Positions 62,396-64,000 of a stretch of DNA of 64,000 nucleotides are shown here, in pieces; positions within the stretch are counted from its first letter, which is position 1; each line of letters starts with the position of its first letter. The position numbers and the translations under genes were made by a program. This DNA is from Microvirga sp. Mcv34. Its GTDB lineage: Bacteria; Pseudomonadota; Alphaproteobacteria; Rhizobiales; Beijerinckiaceae. Under the pieces are notes generated by a model, which saw only the letters and a program-made list of their open reading frames with translations, searched no databases and was not told the DNA's origin. The stretch is from NCBI RefSeq assembly GCF_024519725.1, contig NZ_JALJRK010000002.1:1-64000 (forward strand), written 5' to 3'.

Positions 62396-64000
62396 TCAAA
62401 CCATCAACTCCTGCTGCTCGGCCTGATGCATAAGGCCGGGCATCCGCAGCATTGCTTTGACCTCCGGCGTCGCCAGGAGATCCATGATCCGGCGGAAGCC
62501 CTGATCGCTGATCGTAACGATCATTCCTCCGCAGACGTCGCCTGAGCCGGAGAATTTGTAGGTCAGGACATTGGCCGGGCGCAGACCTCCCTGCGCATGA
62601 GAGACGAAGCCCTGCAACGATCCGCGGCGGTCATTGCTTCCGTTGGTGACCGCCATGCCGTTGTATTCGCCAGTCATGACATGCGGGATCATACGCAATC
62701 TGTTCTTGTTGTGGAATCCGATGGCAAGGTTTGAACTCGTCAGCGCGACCGCAACATTCTCTTCGAAATGAAGAGTGCCATCGAACGAGAGAGGCGCCCC
62801 GGAGCCTCTGAAGCAATCAAATACGGCGATTGCGTCGAGATTGTCTAGGCATACGAACATGCGGGCATGGTCATAGCGGGGGCCATAGACGTTCGTCCCG
62901 ATGCGCACGATGTTCGCGTGATCGAGCGATGTTCTGGCTTCGATCCATCCATGACCCGATGACTGATCGAGTCCGTCCGGACTGGCAATGCTATGGGCCC
63001 GAGACGAAGTCAGATAGTGTCTGATAGAACCCGTGTCATGGAGGCTCGATCCTCCGGGATCCGTGATCCATCGGGTGCCTCGGGCCGTGTACACGAAGGA
63101 TGAGCAGTCGAAATGACCGTTCTCACGGCGTTGCTCGCCGAACGAGGCACAAAGGTAACTCCAGTGAGGCTTGCGCTCATAATCCCGGAAGACGACGATG
63201 CCGTCACCTTCGGACGCAAACATCCGTGGACCTGTCGGATAGGACAACTCCTCGGCCAGTTCGGCGTCCTCCAGGAGTGATCGGCCGTAACCGGAGATCA
63301 GCCGTCTCAGCCATGATGCATGATGATAGCCGTGCGGCGCATCGCCCAGAGGCGGCAGCATTCCGCCCGGATCGGTCATTCCGACGATGACTTTGAGACC
63401 AGCTTTGAGGCGTTCCGTCAGGAGCTCACGAAAGTCCAGGGCATCGGCTTCGCCTTCAACACATTGCGTCAGCAGCAAGCCGGTGGAGATGATCTCGAGA
63501 CGGTCGTGAAGAGATTGCTCGACTGATGAGCCGTCGGGTCCGATCAGTTGCTCGAATCCAGCGCGGAGCTGGGCAAGCGCAATGGACTTCCAGTACAACG
63601 CCAAGGGAAAGCGAGGAATGGCACGACTGATGGCAAGCAACGCACAGGCGGTGCGCAGCTGAATGAGGGAGGGTGAGAAGATATTCTGGCTTATGATCTC
63701 GGAGAGGGCAAAGCCGTATCTGATGATCTCGGCGAAGAGTGTCTGCCGGCGCTTGATGTCCTTGCCGTTCTTTGAGCTTGCGAGCAGGGCGAGGAGATGA
63801 AGCAGCACCTCCGTGCGTGTCGCCATCGACAACGGGTATGTGCTCAAAGTGTCTCTGGGCTCATCCCACGGATTGGATTGCGCCCAGGACAAGGCAATAT
63901 CCAAGGCTCTCGCGGGTCCCCCGAGCTCCGGCCGGGCGGCGAGGTCAAGAAGCCAGGAAAGGGACTGGAATTCCAGCCGCCATGCGGGAGACCTGTAAGG
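62396..64000 (-). CDS. Heparinase II/III-like protein (5' part outside window)
   Basis: The reading frame runs on without stop to the window edge, where the sequence ('AWRLEFQSLSWLLDLAARPELG') still looks coding, so the true start is off the window; the TTG at 63904 is not a start. The N-terminal part is an alpha-helical toroid-like region, and the C-terminal part ('NGHFDCSSFVYTARGTRWITDPGGSSL', 'RAHSIASPDGLDQSSG') resembles the heparinase II/III beta-sandwich that cleaves uronate-containing polysaccharides. Such proteins often lie in exopolysaccharide loci; nothing here proves the substrate. Confidence 0.72.
   Translation of the reverse strand, partial: PYRSPAWRLEFQSLSWLLDLAARPELGGPARALDIALSWAQSNPWDEPRDTLSTYPLSMATRTEVLLHLLALLASSKNGKDIKRRQTLFAEIIRYGFALSEIISQNIFSPSLIQLRTACALLAISRAIPRFPLALYWKSIALAQLRAGFEQLIGPDGSSVEQSLHDRLEIISTGLLLTQCVEGEADALDFRELLTERLKAGLKVIVGMTDPGGMLPPLGDAPHGYHHASWLRRLISGYGRSLLEDAELAEELSYPTGPRMFASEGDGIVVFRDYERKPHWSYLCASFGEQRRENGHFDCSSFVYTARGTRWITDPGGSSLHDTGSIRHYLTSSRAHSIASPDGLDQSSGHGWIEARTSLDHANIVRIGTNVYGPRYDHARMFVCLDNLDAIAVFDCFRGSGAPLSFDGTLHFEENVAVALTSSNLAIGFHNKNRLRMIPHVMTGEYNGMAVTNGSNDRRGSLQGFVSHAQGGLRPANVLTYKFSGSGDVCGGMIVTISDQGFRRIMDLLATPEVKAMLRMPGLMHQAEQQELMV

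Noticed and set aside
1..64000. tRNA, rRNA, CRISPR, prophage or insertion sequence
   Set aside because: None was recognised on reading the gaps; no repeats with regular spacers and no transposase or integrase motifs.

Overview
The window is high-GC bacterial chromosome, densely coded on both strands, and reads as an alphaproteobacterium of the order Hyphomicrobiales (Rhizobiales). The main grounds are an FtcR-type flagellar regulator beside a cheAWYZ locus, several GGAAC-N16/17-CGTT promoters of the EcfG general stress response type, HlyU and LOG family genes, and a Rhizobiales-like palindromic repeat at the left edge. A Methylobacteriaceae/Microvirga-like source is plausible but not shown. 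I saw no rRNA, tRNA, CRISPR array, phage or insertion sequence.

Layout. 1-3650: thiamine import operon thiB-thiP-thiQ (minus strand) behind a TPP riboswitch. 3.7-10.4 kb: Tex RNA-binding protein, a YegD-type Hsp70, and PEP carboxylase. 10.4-18 kb: a small stress-type protein, two catabolic gene pairs (DHDPS-family + SDR; AraD1-like FAH + aldehyde dehydrogenase), ChrA chromate transporter and a LOG-family protein. 18-26 kb: a degenerate CYTH-domain protein, an SLT+SPOR lytic transglycosylase, HlyU, a catalase, a YihY/BrkB membrane protein, a two-domain protein of unknown function (phosphoribosyltransferase-like + kinase-like) and a zinc alcohol dehydrogenase. 26.8-31.6 kb: the PrkA-YeaH-SpoVR stress trio, then two small unknown genes.

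32.7-48.5 kb is the most unusual part: a 15-gene glycoconjugate locus. A minus-strand operon (inositol-phosphate synthase, histidine phosphatase, CgeB-like glycosyltransferase, sugar nucleotidyltransferase, methyltransferase, glycoside hydrolase) faces a plus-strand operon (two nucleotide-sugar epimerases, a GT4 glycosyltransferase, three more CgeB-like glycosyltransferases, a UDP-glucuronate decarboxylase-like enzyme), with a Zn-dehydrogenase/Gfo-Idh pair at the left. No polymerase, flippase or ABC exporter lies in it. The inositol synthase operon has a consensus EcfG-type promoter, so a stress-induced inositol-containing glycoside is the simplest reading. The glycoside hydrolase appears to be a circularly permuted TIM barrel.

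48.6-55.7 kb: a second YihY/BrkB protein, small EcfG-linked genes, a single-domain response regulator, an aldose epimerase-like protein, a decayed response-regulator pseudogene and a GAF-PAS-GGDEF-EAL protein. 56.6-62.3 kb: ftcR and a chemotaxis operon cheA-cheW-cheY-cheZ; the hybrid CheA carries a tandem repeat in its linker. The right edge cuts a heparinase II/III-like gene.
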